A stretch of DNA of 64,000 bases from a bacterium (GTDB taxonomy: Bacteria; Armatimonadota; Zipacnadia; Zipacnadales; UBA11051), in NCBI GenBank assembly GCA_030604405.1, contig JAUVVY010000019.1, forward strand, positions 1 through 64,000, written 5' to 3'. Of the stretch, positions 27,302-36,282 are shown piece after piece. The notes beneath the pieces are model-generated. The model was not told the DNA's origin. It searched no databases and was given only the letters and a program-made list of their open reading frames with translations. The stretch's first letter is position 1. Each line of letters begins with the position of its first letter. Made by a program: the position numbers and the translations under genes.

Positions 27302-28495
27302 TCACAAGGGCACTGCGAGGCGGCGGCCCTCCTCGGCTGAAACGTAGGCAGCATAGATCACTGCGACAACATCGTGCGCCAGCAGCCAGCCTGATAGCGG
27401 TTCGCGGTCCTCGGCGATGACCTCCATGAAATCCTGCATCTCCTGAGGGTACCCGCTGGCCCAGTGCTCGTCGGGTGATGCAAAGTTCCAACCTCGGCGC
27501 GTTGAGATTTTCTCGGCCAGGTACTCATCGCCGAAGCTGTTGTCTGCCGGCCCGTAGGCCACCACCTGGTCGTTGGGGTTGATATGGCAGCGGATGCGTC
27601 CGTTGGAGCAGAACAGTTCCATGTAGTTGTAGATGCCGCCCAGCACAACATCGGAAGAGATCACCTCGGCCACCGAGCCGTCCTCGAAGGTTATCAACGC
27701 CGCGCCCCAGTCCTCGCAATCAACCAGATCGTGCCTGAGGTATTTTGGCTCCTCAGCCAGGAAGCTTTCCATCTTCGTCAAATTGCCTATCTCCGCGACG
27801 ACGGAGACGGGCCGAATCGGCTTGCCATGCTTGTGCAGGCCCTCGAATTGTTTCATGTGCAAGACTGCGCCCACTGGATGCGAGCCGGTGCGCAGAAGCG
27901 AGCCGCCGCCGGCCAGCGACCAGTGTGTGACATAGGAGGCGTGTGAGCCGGAGTGTGATTCTTCGGCGTGCAGTCGCATGATCGTGCCGCCGCCCGACGC
28001 GATGAGGTTGCGGGCCTTTGCAACCGCCGGCGCATAGACCCAATTCTCCGCGTACATGAACTTCACGCCGCTTGCCTCCAGCGCCTGCTCCAGCTCATCC
28101 ATTCGTGCCAGCGTATGGTCGAGCATCTGCTGGCGCGGCACCGTATCGCCGATGAGTTCGTCCCGGTCATGGCCGGCAGCGGCGGTGTAGCCGGTAAGCG
28201 GCTTTTCCAGGATGACATGCTTGCCCGCCTCGGCAGCCTGCAGCGCCATCGGCAGATGCAGATTGGTCGGCACGCACAGGTCCACCACATCAATCTGCTC
28301 GTCAGCGAGGAGTTGATCGTAGGTCTCGTATTTCGCTGGGATATTGTGTTCTTGTGCGAACCTGATGGCATTGTCGAAGTGCCCGGACGCGACCGCCACG
28401 ACCTCGGCTTGCATGCCGACTAGCTTGCGGACGACCTCTGTGTGAAAGCTCGCCGCGAACCCGGTGCCTACCATTCCGATGTTGACTTGTTTCAT
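27302..28495 (-). CDS. Gfo/Idh/MocA family oxidoreductase
   Basis: The 397-residue NAD(P)-dependent sugar or inositol dehydrogenase-like protein has an N-terminal Rossmann fold with IGMVGTGFAASFH, the VDLCVPTNLHLPMAL stretch, and the signature EKPLTG (Lys near 100). A C-terminal beta-sheet domain contains GGSLLRTGSHPVGAVLHMK. An insertion after EKPLTG (AAAGHDRDELIGD and onward) is longer than usual. GGGAG lies 8 nt before the ATG. The substrate cannot be read from sequence. It is convergent with the divIC-like gene and not obviously in an operon. Confidence 0.9.
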   Translation of the reverse strand: MKQVNIGMVGTGFAASFHTEVVRKLVGMQAEVVAVASGHFDNAIRFAQEHNIPAKYETYDQLLADEQIDVVDLCVPTNLHLPMALQAAEAGKHVILEKPLTGYTAAAGHDRDELIGDTVPRQQMLDHTLARMDELEQALEASGVKFMYAENWVYAPAVAKARNLIASGGGTIMRLHAEESHSGSHASYVTHWSLAGGGSLLRTGSHPVGAVLHMKQFEGLHKHGKPIRPVSVVAEIGNLTKMESFLAEEPKYLRHDLVDCEDWGAALITFEDGSVAEVISSDVVLGGIYNYMELFCSNGRIRCHINPNDQVVAYGPADNSFGDEYLAEKISTRRGWNFASPDEHWASGYPQEMQDFMEVIAEDREPLSGWLLAHDVVAVIYAAYVSAEEGRRLAVPL

Positions 28496-28537
28496 ATCTT
28501 TTCTCCCTGACTCCGTTCAGCGCCGTGGGCCAGTCTC

Positions 28538-28624
28538 AGGTGCGTTCGGCGCAGCCGAACGCACCTTCGGCAGGCCCCGCCAAGGGCTACAACAACGGCA
28601 AGGGAGTCGGGCTGGAAGCCCGAC
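28538..28624. repeat. two triloop hairpins in a 550-bp intergenic region
   Basis: The first is a 13-bp perfect stem AGGTGCGTTCGGC with loop gca (28538-28566). The second is an 8-bp stem GTCGGGCT with loop gga (28606-28624). The second has a close relative at 43243-43263. No coding capacity is convincing in 28496-29046, and neither hairpin has a T-run, so they are not standard terminators. Confidence 0.65.
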
Positions 28625-29046
28625 CCACGGGAATAAACTCGGGATGCCCGACAGGCTCCTCCATTACGACTAAGGACGCCACACCGTTGGTGTACAGCTT
28701 GAGTCGCCCAATACTTGCATAAATAGAGCTCCAGCCCGACATTAGCTATTGTGAGTTATGGTGCCTACATCTCGGTGATCTGCGTGCTCCAGCAGGGCGT
28801 GATCAGAACTGTGTCCTGCCCCCGGTCTTTGAGGGTAACGTTTTCACGGCCGGCATTCGCTGCGCCTTGTGGGCGCGTAGGGTTTTCTTCCGCAGGCCGA
28901 CGCGGCAATCCTGCCCAAAGAGACAACCGGCGGCACAATTTGTCTGTCTTTAGCAGGTGTAATGTGGTCTGACGGCTAAATATGCGACTGTCCACGCAGA
29001 AGTAGATGGGTGCCGAGCCAGGCGGAGACCGATCGAAGGAGTAGCG

Positions 29047-29904
29047 ATGCTTGTAGAATTTCTCAGTCGGGCGATGTGGGCAGTTATTGGTATCCCGGCG
29101 CTGTTGATATTGGCCTATATGGGCGGCTGGTGGCTGTTTGTGCCTCTGGCGTTGCTGATTGTCGTTGGGCTGGCCGAGTACTACTCCGGGGCAATGGCAG
29201 GCGGCTATCGGCCGGCGGTGGGGCTTGGGTTCGCCGTGGGGGTCGGGGTGCTGGCAGCCACTATCTTCGCCCCGGGCAGCGCAACCGAGATCACCGTAGT
29301 GTTACTGGTAGCTTTGGCAGCCGGCTCGCTGGTGTCGGTGTTGCGCCCTGGATTCAAACACACGGCTGTGGCGAGTTCGGCGATTACCGTCTTCGGCGTC
29401 GTTTATGTGGCCGTGATGATGTCTTTCCTGGCGCGGCTATGTCAGGTGGATTTGCCGGCTGCAATCGGAGTAGAAGGCCTCGGTGAGTTCTGGCACCGCC
29501 TGGGCGCACTTGTGGTGGTGGTGATACCGGTCTGGTTCTGTGACACTTTCGCGTTCGTTGCGGGCAAGACCTGGGGGCAGCGGCGGCTGGCCCCGAATAT
29601 CAGCCCGAATAAGAGCGTCGAAGGGGCGATCGCCGGTTTTCTGGCCGCATTGTTGTCCGCCTTGGCGATCACCATGTGGATGGGGATGCCGTGGTACCAT
29701 AGTGTGATATTGGGGGTGCTGATCGGAAGTGTGACGCAGGTGGGCGACCTGTCAAGCTCAATATTGAAACGTAACCTCGAGATAGACGATTTCGGGACGA
29801 TTTTCGGCGCCCACGGCGGGTTCCTCGATCGTTTTGATGGCCTGCTTTTTAACATGCCGCTGGTTTACTATTACCTGTTATTCTTTTTCGTGATCCTGAA
29901 ATAG
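29047..29904 (+). CDS. cdsA: phosphatidate cytidylyltransferase
   Basis: The 285-residue polytopic membrane enzyme makes CDP-diacylglycerol from phosphatidate and CTP, the branch point of phospholipid synthesis. The C-terminal signature is clear: NISPNKSVEGAIAGF, then QVGDLSSSILKRNLEIDDFG and GAHGGFLDRFDGLLF. About eight hydrophobic segments are visible. AAGGAG lies about 6 nt before the ATG. The usual neighbours (uppS, dxr, frr) are absent. Confidence 0.95.
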   Translation: MLVEFLSRAMWAVIGIPALLILAYMGGWWLFVPLALLIVVGLAEYYSGAMAGGYRPAVGLGFAVGVGVLAATIFAPGSATEITVVLLVALAAGSLVSVLRPGFKHTAVASSAITVFGVVYVAVMMSFLARLCQVDLPAAIGVEGLGEFWHRLGALVVVVIPVWFCDTFAFVAGKTWGQRRLAPNISPNKSVEGAIAGFLAALLSALAITMWMGMPWYHSVILGVLIGSVTQVGDLSSSILKRNLEIDDFGTIFGAHGGFLDRFDGLLFNMPLVYYYLLFFFVILK

Positions 29905-30232
29905 GCTGTAGGCGGCGCCCGGGGCTGGAACCCTAGTCATGCAGATTCTGCTCAACTCAAGTTGTAGGCCGTTTCGGTGTGCAGGTCTCGCCACTATAGC
30001 GTCGTGCGTGGGCCGGCCTCCTTGCGGTCGTCGGAGACGACCGCAACTCGACGCGGCCCTTCCAACAGATGGGCAATGTGCAATGGGAGGCCCTTGCAGG
30101 GCTCTAAACTCCTTTTACGATTAGAAATCTGTAGAGCTACAGTGGAAGCCCGAGCTACGCGACATACTTAGCCAATACTAAGTAGCGCGCACTAAGTCTA
30201 TCAATGACTGGTTGCGTCAGGCTGAGAACCCA
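29905..30232. other. 328-bp intergenic region with a strong triloop hairpin
   Basis: A perfect 11-bp stem TTGCGGTCGTC with loop gga lies at 30022-30046. No T-run follows and no recognisable RNA family is present. The rest shows no promoter match that I trust. Confidence 0.6.
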
Positions 30233-31120
30233 ATGCTGGTGATAGCAAATCCGACAGCAAGATTGGTCGGCAGGACAGTACGGGTCGGCGATGTGGTGCA
30301 ACGTCTGCTGGAGGCTGGGGCGAGCCCGCAAGTAGCACTGACCCGACAGAAGGGCGATGCGCGCAGACTTGCAGCAACTGCCGCCGAGGCCGGTCACGAG
30401 CGCATTGTAGTTGCCGGCGGCGATGGCACCGTGAATGAGGTCATCCAGGAGATAGCCTCAACGCCGATGGAGTTGGCCGTGATTCCCCTGGGAACAGGCA
30501 ACATCTTAGGGAGATACCTGGGGCTGCGGGCCGGCGAACTGGCCAAAGCCAGCCGTTTGGCAGTCCATGGCCAGGCCAGTCCCATAGATCTGGGCGTCAT
30601 GGGTGGGCACAATTTTGTAGGCATGGCCGGTGCAGGCTTGGACGCAGAGATAGTAGATAAGATCAGCAAGCCGTGGAAGGAGATCGTCGGCTGGCTGGCG
30701 TTTGCCGGCCAGGCTGTGCAGGCGATACTTACTGAGGAGCCGAAGCACCTGGAATTGACGTTCGAAGAACAGAGCTTTGCCGGTTCTATGTGGGGCGTTT
30801 TCGTAGCAAATCTGCCAGGCTATGGTTACCGGGTGGAGCTTTCCAGGAATGCCCAGTGCGACGATGGGCTGCTGGACTTTGTCATTCTGCACGACAGAGG
30901 CCAGGCCGACCTGCTCAACTTCGGGTTAGATACCTTCGTGTGGGGTGCGCCCGCCGACGATCACCATGCGGCCACGGTTGTGCAGGGCAGATACCTGAAA
31001 ATAGAAGCCGAAAAGCCGGTGAAATGGCAAACCGATGGGGAGATAATGGGGGAGACGCCGGTGGAATGTACCATCGAGCCGGGCGCTTTGCAGCTTGTGA
31101 GCAAACTGCCAGATGAGTGA
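30233..31120 (+). CDS. diacylglycerol/lipid kinase (DagK/YegS family)
   Basis: The product has 295 residues from the ATG at 30233; a TTG at 30212 would add seven. The nucleotide-binding signature GGDGTVNEVI starts at residue 62. IPLGTGNILGRYLG replaces the usual GTANDFAR-type loop, and a beta-rich C-terminal domain contains DGLLDFVILHD and WQTDGE. It should phosphorylate diacylglycerol or a related lipid at the membrane. It lies after cdsA on the same strand, a sensible lipid-metabolism pairing although 328 bp apart. Confidence 0.9.
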   Translation: MLVIANPTARLVGRTVRVGDVVQRLLEAGASPQVALTRQKGDARRLAATAAEAGHERIVVAGGDGTVNEVIQEIASTPMELAVIPLGTGNILGRYLGLRAGELAKASRLAVHGQASPIDLGVMGGHNFVGMAGAGLDAEIVDKISKPWKEIVGWLAFAGQAVQAILTEEPKHLELTFEEQSFAGSMWGVFVANLPGYGYRVELSRNAQCDDGLLDFVILHDRGQADLLNFGLDTFVWGAPADDHHAATVVQGRYLKIEAEKPVKWQTDGEIMGETPVECTIEPGALQLVSKLPDE

Positions 31121-31180
31121 CTGCATCGCAAGATCAGCCGCTAAGAGGCACCATAGTTATAAGGACTCGGGAGGTCATAG

Positions 31181-32275
31181 ATGATCATCGGAGTACCGAC
31201 GGAGATTAAGGAGGGAGAATACCGGGTGGCTGTCACACCCGCCGGCACGCATGCGCTGGTGGCTGACGGCCATCAGGTACTCGTCCAACAAGGAGCAGGG
31301 GAAGGCAGCAGCATCAGTGATGAAGAGTACAGCGGTACCGGTGCGGGGTTGGTGTCGGGGCCGGAAGATGTCTTCGGACGCGCCGAGATGATAATGAAGG
31401 TCAAGGAGCCGGTAGCGTCCGAGTATGGAATGCTCAAGAAAGGCCAGACGCTGTTCACCTATCTGCACCTGGCGTCTTCGGAGGAACTGACCAAGGCGCT
31501 ACTCGACGCAGCAATAGTTGGTGTCGCCTACGAGACGGTACAGAGAGATGACGGGCACCTGCCACTGCTCGAGCCGATGAGCGAGGTGGCGGGAAAGATG
31601 GCCGCCGAGGTGGCCGCGCAATGCCTGCAGAAGCACTCCGGCGGTCGCGGCGTATTGATGGGAGGTGTGACCGGTGTGGCGCCGGCCGAGGTGGTAGTCC
31701 TCGGATGCGGCACAGTTGGGGCCTGCGCCATCAAGGTCGCAGCCGGCATGGGAGCGCACGTGTCCGCCTTCGACATTAACACGCAGCGGCTTGCCTACCT
31801 TGACGATATCTACGGAGCCGCGGTTACGACCCTGTACAGCAGCCCACTGGCTGTGGCCGAGGCCGTCGAGCAGGCCGATGTGGTAATCGGCGCAGTGCTG
31901 ATACCCGGAGCGCGTGCCCCGCATGTGGTGACACAAGACATGATAAAGGCCATGAGGCCAGGCGCGGTCATCGTTGACGTGTCAATTGACCAGGGCGGCT
32001 GTGTGGAAAACATAAGGCCCACCAGCCACGCAGAGCCTATATACGTTGAATACGGTGTCGTCCACTATGCGGTGACCAATATCCCCGCAGCAGTGCCGCG
32101 GACCTCAACATACGCCCTGACCAACGCCACACTGCCCTATGCTCGTAAGATCGGCGACCTGGGCATTGTGAGGGCGATGGAGGAGGATGCAGCTCTGGCC
32201 CGCGGGCTGAATGTAGCTGACGGCGAGATCAAATGCCCCGGTGTCAGGGAGGCGTTCCCGCACCTGGTCAGCTAA
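31181..32275 (+). CDS. ald: alanine dehydrogenase
   Basis: The 364-residue protein should interconvert L-alanine and pyruvate with NAD. Landmarks: IGVPTEIKEGEYRVAVTP at the start, catalytic Lys75 (KVKEP) and His96 (YLHLAS), NAD-binding loop VVLGCGTVGACAIKVA, and the substrate segment VSIDQGGCVENIRPTSHAEP. The ATG has GGGAGG about 8 nt upstream. It has its own terminator and appears monocistronic. It links amino-acid nitrogen to the pyruvate pool used by PpdK and the 2-oxoacid:ferredoxin oxidoreductase. Confidence 0.96.
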   Translation: MIIGVPTEIKEGEYRVAVTPAGTHALVADGHQVLVQQGAGEGSSISDEEYSGTGAGLVSGPEDVFGRAEMIMKVKEPVASEYGMLKKGQTLFTYLHLASSEELTKALLDAAIVGVAYETVQRDDGHLPLLEPMSEVAGKMAAEVAAQCLQKHSGGRGVLMGGVTGVAPAEVVVLGCGTVGACAIKVAAGMGAHVSAFDINTQRLAYLDDIYGAAVTTLYSSPLAVAEAVEQADVVIGAVLIPGARAPHVVTQDMIKAMRPGAVIVDVSIDQGGCVENIRPTSHAEPIYVEYGVVHYAVTNIPAAVPRTSTYALTNATLPYARKIGDLGIVRAMEEDAALARGLNVADGEIKCPGVREAFPHLVS

Positions 32276-32297
32276 ATCCGAAGCCGCAAAAAGCAGG

Positions 32298-32334
32298 GCG
32301 CGCAACTGTATTCGAGTTGCGCGCTTTATTCTTT
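32298..32334 (+). terminator. intrinsic terminator of ald
   Basis: A 10-bp stem GCGCGCAACT / AGTTGCGCGC with a 7-nt loop is followed by TTTATTCTTTT. It lies between the convergent ald and cstA genes. Confidence 0.85.
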
Positions 32335-32370
32335 TGGGTGGTCTCATATTGTGAGAGACGTAGGTCCTTC

Positions 32371-34062
32371 CTATTTGGCCGCAGTCTGGTTATGTTCCGC
32401 AACCCGGCGCAGGCGCGGCAATGCCTCGCTGAAGACGTAAATCGCCAGCGCGATCAGTACCACGCAAATGCTGCCAAGCAGATAGTTGGGTGAGTCGCCG
32501 AAAAACAGCGCGTATCCCTGGTACATCAGGGCCGCCACTGTGGTAATCAGGATGAAGATGCCGGGCACGATCACGTACACGCTGGGCTTGCCCACGCCGA
32601 TCAGATAAATGGCAACGACCAGTAGGGCGAGGGCGGCGATCAACTGGTTAGCGGCACCGAAGACAGGCCAGAGGAACTTGCCGGTGCCGGAGAGGCCGAG
32701 ATAGGCTGCGGGTATTACCGTGATGATGCTGGCGAGCCAGCGGTTCTGCAGCGGCTTGATGCGATCGCCGAAAGTCTCGCTCAGCACGAACCGCCCCAGA
32801 CGAGTGCAGGTATCGAGAGTGTCCAGAAGCGTCGCGTTGAGAACGATAGCGGCTACCAGTACCCCGGCCTGGAAGGTGATGAATGGCAGGCCCATGTGGG
32901 TCAGGTTCGCAAAGCCTCGGATGAACGCAACCGCTGGCCCACCGCCTTCGGGGTCCTCCATGAGGTCCAAGAGCACCAGGGACTTGCCGTCAGGCCCGAA
33001 ATGGGAGCCGGCCCAGTACAGGCCCGCTCCCACCAGGAAGACGACCGATACGGCCTGTGCGGCTTCGAACACCATGCTGCCATAGGCGATCGGGAGGCCC
33101 TGCTTTTCATTGCCGAGTTGCTTGACTGTAGTGCCGCCGGCGACCAGAGCGTGGAAGCCGGAGGCCGCACCACACGCGACCAAGATGAACAGCATCGGCC
33201 AGATCGGGCCCTGCTTGGCCACAACTGCTACATGAGCCGGCGCCTCCAGCGGGGCATTGGCCGCGAAGATAGCGACAAAACCAAGGCCGATGCCGACGAC
33301 CATCAGCATGGAGCTCAAATAATCGCGGGGCTGTTCCAGGAACCAGATGGGCAGGACCGATGCGAGCAGACAATACACCATCAAAACGCCGAACCAGACG
33401 ACGAACGGGTCGCCCATTGACGTGGGAAGCTCCAGAGGCCATACGTAACCCGCCCACAGCAACAACCCGAGCAGCACCGCCCCGATTAGAGTCACCACCC
33501 ACAGCGGCTGGCGCCACTTGTAGATGGCCAGGCCGATGACCATGGCCGCCACAAGCAGGCCGGCGTTGGGAATAACAACGCTGGGTGCGGTGATGAGTGT
33601 CTTGGCGGCCAGTATCCCGAACATCGCAACGATGAGTATCAGGGCGAGCCACAAGAACATTCCCATCACGACACTAGCACGCTTGCCGACGAGGCGGCCG
33701 GCGATGTCAGAGATGCTCTTGCCCTCATTGCGTGCGGACATCATCAGGGACAGGTAGTCGTGCACGCCGCCGATAAAGATGGTGCCGAGGACAATCCAGC
33801 CGAGTGTCGCCGCCCAGCCGAAATACGCCACGGCGATTACAGGGCCGACGATAGGGCCGGCGCCGGCGATGTTGGTGAAGTGGTGGCCGAACAGCATCAG
33901 CGGCCGAGCCGGCTCGTAGTCTATTCCGTCCCGCAGCGCGAAGGCCGGGGTCTCGGCGTCCGGGTCGGGCTCGACGATCCGGCGCTCGACAAAACGGCCG
34001 TAGAAGTAATAACCCAGCGCCAGCAGAATCAACGCCCCCACCGTCAGAAGTGCACTGCTCAT
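32371..34062 (-). CDS. cstA: carbon starvation protein CstA family transporter
   Basis: The 563-residue membrane protein has about 15 hydrophobic segments and the CstA signatures FGHHFTNIAGAGPIVGPVIA near the N-terminus, SGFHALVAGGTTVKQL in the middle and WPVFGAANQLIAALAL near the end. Characterised members import peptides or pyruvate under carbon limitation. The start at 34062 has GGAGG about 10 nt upstream. Given the pyruvate-centred genes in the window, pyruvate uptake is a reasonable inference. It is convergent with ald. Confidence 0.95.
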   Translation of the reverse strand: MSSALLTVGALILLALGYYFYGRFVERRIVEPDPDAETPAFALRDGIDYEPARPLMLFGHHFTNIAGAGPIVGPVIAVAYFGWAATLGWIVLGTIFIGGVHDYLSLMMSARNEGKSISDIAGRLVGKRASVVMGMFLWLALILIVAMFGILAAKTLITAPSVVIPNAGLLVAAMVIGLAIYKWRQPLWVVTLIGAVLLGLLLWAGYVWPLELPTSMGDPFVVWFGVLMVYCLLASVLPIWFLEQPRDYLSSMLMVVGIGLGFVAIFAANAPLEAPAHVAVVAKQGPIWPMLFILVACGAASGFHALVAGGTTVKQLGNEKQGLPIAYGSMVFEAAQAVSVVFLVGAGLYWAGSHFGPDGKSLVLLDLMEDPEGGGPAVAFIRGFANLTHMGLPFITFQAGVLVAAIVLNATLLDTLDTCTRLGRFVLSETFGDRIKPLQNRWLASIITVIPAAYLGLSGTGKFLWPVFGAANQLIAALALLVVAIYLIGVGKPSVYVIVPGIFILITTVAALMYQGYALFFGDSPNYLLGSICVVLIALAIYVFSEALPRLRRVAEHNQTAAK

Positions 34063-34112
34063 GAGTGCAAGCCTCCAGTCCCAGCATGTTAACACGTTCA
34101 CTTACGATCAGC

Positions 34113-34131
34113 CCCGGCTTAGCAAGCCGGG
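34113..34131. other. triloop hairpin between the U32-like gene and cstA
   Basis: CCCGGCTT / AAGCCGGG with loop agc. The T-rich side (CTTTGTTGT) faces plus-strand transcripts, but both neighbouring genes are on the minus strand. A terminator for the upstream operon is therefore uncertain. Confidence 0.45.
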
Positions 34132-34176
34132 CTTTGTTGTCATTTCTATCCTATGAGCCTTCTGCAAACTGATGAA

Positions 34177-35223
34177 TTATCCGGGTTGGGACGGAACGCT
34201 CACGCCCTGCAATACGAGAACTTGGTCGAGCACGGAGGCATAATAGTCATCGCTCCGGCAACGCTCGTAGCGCGCCGTGGTGCGCTCAAACCAGTCGGCA
34301 GGGAAGCGCGAGTTGTCAATAATGTGGGGCGCAATCAGCGGGCCGTGACTGGGTTCGAAGAGGTCAAGCAAATTGCCGCGATAGTGCGCGCGACAATACG
34401 CCTCGATTACGCGGCGCGGATTTGCGTGCATCCTGCTGGCCAACTTGGCGACTGAGAAATAGCCCTCATAGTGGTGTATGTCCTCAGGCCTGATCCAGGA
34501 GTTCTGCAGCAGAGAAACCCAATGCTCTCGGTCTGCGTAATAGTTCCAGCAGAGACTCGGATTCCAGCCGCCGACGTTGATCGTGTCAGCGATCTCGGCC
34601 TCGTGCGCCACCAAATTGTCATGAAAGACCTGCCCCGAGCAGAAGCTCATGCAGCCACTATTGACCAGGAAGTACAGGTCCTTGGCATTGGCGTCGGTCC
34701 ACGCCTTGATTTGCTTGATTCGCTGCAAGTCGCGATTGTACTCGCGCTGGAGATAGAAGCTGTCGAAGAACTCGGCCACATATTCCATCGCTTTGACCGT
34801 GCCGATGCGCATATTGACCGACGCGCGAACGTCAATTTGGGGGAAGTATTGCTGGACGGTGCGGGCGACCATCAATGATGTGGTCGTGATTGCGTGCAGG
34901 CCTGTGGTTTCAAGCAAGTGTTCAATGATTGAACAGACGCGGTTGGCGAGGGCTTGCGAGAGGCTGTGGCCGCCGTAGCAATTGGCGTTGAACAGCAGGT
35001 CGAGTTTGATCCCCATGTCCCTAAAGACACGCAAATCATCTTCGAGTCTGCTCTGCCCATCCCAGTCAACGAACCCGCTGCGACTGGTCATTGGCGAGCG
35101 GCCGCTGGGCATGTCAAGCCAGGGGAAGTACACTTCGTCAATCTGCCGGGGAAGGTCCGCCACGATCCGCGTAAGCGGCTCTTCGTCCTGTTCGGGCAAT
35201 TGGTAGCCGACGGCGAACTTCAT
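34177..35223 (-). CDS. U32 peptidase-like TIM-barrel protein
   Basis: The 348-residue protein resembles the U32 (collagenase-like) family, whose studied bacterial members are mostly RNA- or ubiquinone-hydroxylation factors with Fe-S clusters rather than proteases. Matching features are FNANCYGGHSL, ITTTSLMVARTVQQYFP, RASVNMRIGTVKAMEYV and YLQREYNRDLQRIKQI. A cysteine segment, VNSGCMSFCSGQVFHDNLV, is followed by a further Cys at SLCWNYY. It starts 6 bp after the Fe-S QueG-like gene, so the two are coupled. The substrate is unknown, and family membership rests on pattern recognition. Confidence 0.65.
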   Translation of the reverse strand: MKFAVGYQLPEQDEEPLTRIVADLPRQIDEVYFPWLDMPSGRSPMTSRSGFVDWDGQSRLEDDLRVFRDMGIKLDLLFNANCYGGHSLSQALANRVCSIIEHLLETTGLHAITTTSLMVARTVQQYFPQIDVRASVNMRIGTVKAMEYVAEFFDSFYLQREYNRDLQRIKQIKAWTDANAKDLYFLVNSGCMSFCSGQVFHDNLVAHEAEIADTINVGGWNPSLCWNYYADREHWVSLLQNSWIRPEDIHHYEGYFSVAKLASRMHANPRRVIEAYCRAHYRGNLLDLFEPSHGPLIAPHIIDNSRFPADWFERTTARYERCRSDDYYASVLDQVLVLQGVSVPSQPG

Positions 35224-35229
35224 GGTACG

Positions 35230-36189
35230 TCACAGTCTCCAGGGCTTTCTTCTGCAGAACGGTTGCTTGAACTTGTTCTCGAGTTTCTCCTGTTCCTCGA
35301 GATGCATCATGCAGGCGCGAATACACCCGCGCGCGCCTTCGAGGGCCCTGCCGTACACGTACATGGGAGGCACTTTGTAGCGCTGTCCCTGGCCTACGGG
35401 CTGGGCGAAGCCTTCTTCATCTTCAGGACAAGTCATGAACGGATTGTATTCTTTGCTTGCACCGCAGAAGTAGCGACTGCACTTGTGATAGTCTATCTCT
35501 CCCCATTCCAGGTCCCTGCCGGCCACCGTAACTTTCACCGTATTGGTGGTGCTTATCGCCTGTCCGGTGCATTGTTCGGCACAGAGCATGCACCTGTCGC
35601 AAAGCTGGGGGCCATCATAGAGAGGGTCAGGCTCAAGCGGGGCGTCGGTGATAACGGCTGCGAGTCTTTGCCTGGGGCCGAACTGCGGGCTGAGAAACAT
35701 CTTGCTGTAGCCGATCTCGCCCAGTCCGGCACAGAAAGCGGCAATGCGCATGTGGATGAAGACGTCGGGAGCGGGCCTGTCCGGAGATACGGGGCGGCTC
35801 CAGGTCTCGCGCAATTGTCCGGTCAGTTCCGGGTTCTGGCCGCTGATGTCCGTATTCGTCCAGGGGAAGTTGTTGGGTATCGGAACCGCCTCGTAGCCCT
35901 CGTCTTCGAGTAGCTTGCAGAAGTTCCAGAGGACCACAGGCTGATAGACAAAGTTTATTGCGGCGTAGCCCATGCCTGAGTAAGCCACAAAGAATGTCCC
36001 CTCCTCGATGCCGCGCAGGGCGCCCCGCAAGATGCGAAAGCCCATCACAATCATCGCTTTTGCATCGGGGAAAATGTAGCGCGGGTCCATCTGCTTCGGC
36101 GCACCTTCGAAGCGATCCATGGAGGTAATGCCGACAATATCGGCACCACATTCCTTGGCGTAGGCTTTCACTTGCTCTGAAGTGACCAT
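35230..36189 (-). CDS. QueG-like 4Fe-4S protein (epoxyqueuosine reductase-related)
   Basis: This 319-residue protein starts, by my choice, at the ATG at 36189 with GGAGG 7 nt upstream. The N-terminal two thirds follow the QueG/reductive-dehalogenase-related layout (ECGADIVGITSMDRF, FPDAKAMIVMGFRI, AAFCAGLGEIGYSKMFLSPQ with FGPRQRL). A 4Fe-4S motif CDRCMLCAEQC is followed by three cysteines in KCSRYFC and FMTC, not the second complete ferredoxin motif of true QueG. It is therefore unlikely to be a standard epoxyqueuosine reductase. It lies 93 bp downstream of porB on the same strand and directly upstream of the U32-like gene. Confidence 0.75.
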   Translation of the reverse strand: MVTSEQVKAYAKECGADIVGITSMDRFEGAPKQMDPRYIFPDAKAMIVMGFRILRGALRGIEEGTFFVAYSGMGYAAINFVYQPVVLWNFCKLLEDEGYEAVPIPNNFPWTNTDISGQNPELTGQLRETWSRPVSPDRPAPDVFIHMRIAAFCAGLGEIGYSKMFLSPQFGPRQRLAAVITDAPLEPDPLYDGPQLCDRCMLCAEQCTGQAISTTNTVKVTVAGRDLEWGEIDYHKCSRYFCGASKEYNPFMTCPEDEEGFAQPVGQGQRYKVPPMYVYGRALEGARGCIRACMMHLEEQEKLENKFKQPFCRRKPWRL

Positions 36190-36282
36190 GCTATTACCTC
36201 CATGTCCTGTTGCTCTCTTTATTGGAGGAGCTTGGGAGCCGAGACGCCTACGCAAGTTGGTGCTTGTACGCAGCTTCTGTGT

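Noticed and set aside
34113-34140. Intrinsic terminator for the U32-like gene
   Set aside because: The T-rich tail is on the wrong side for minus-strand transcripts, so it is listed only as a hairpin.
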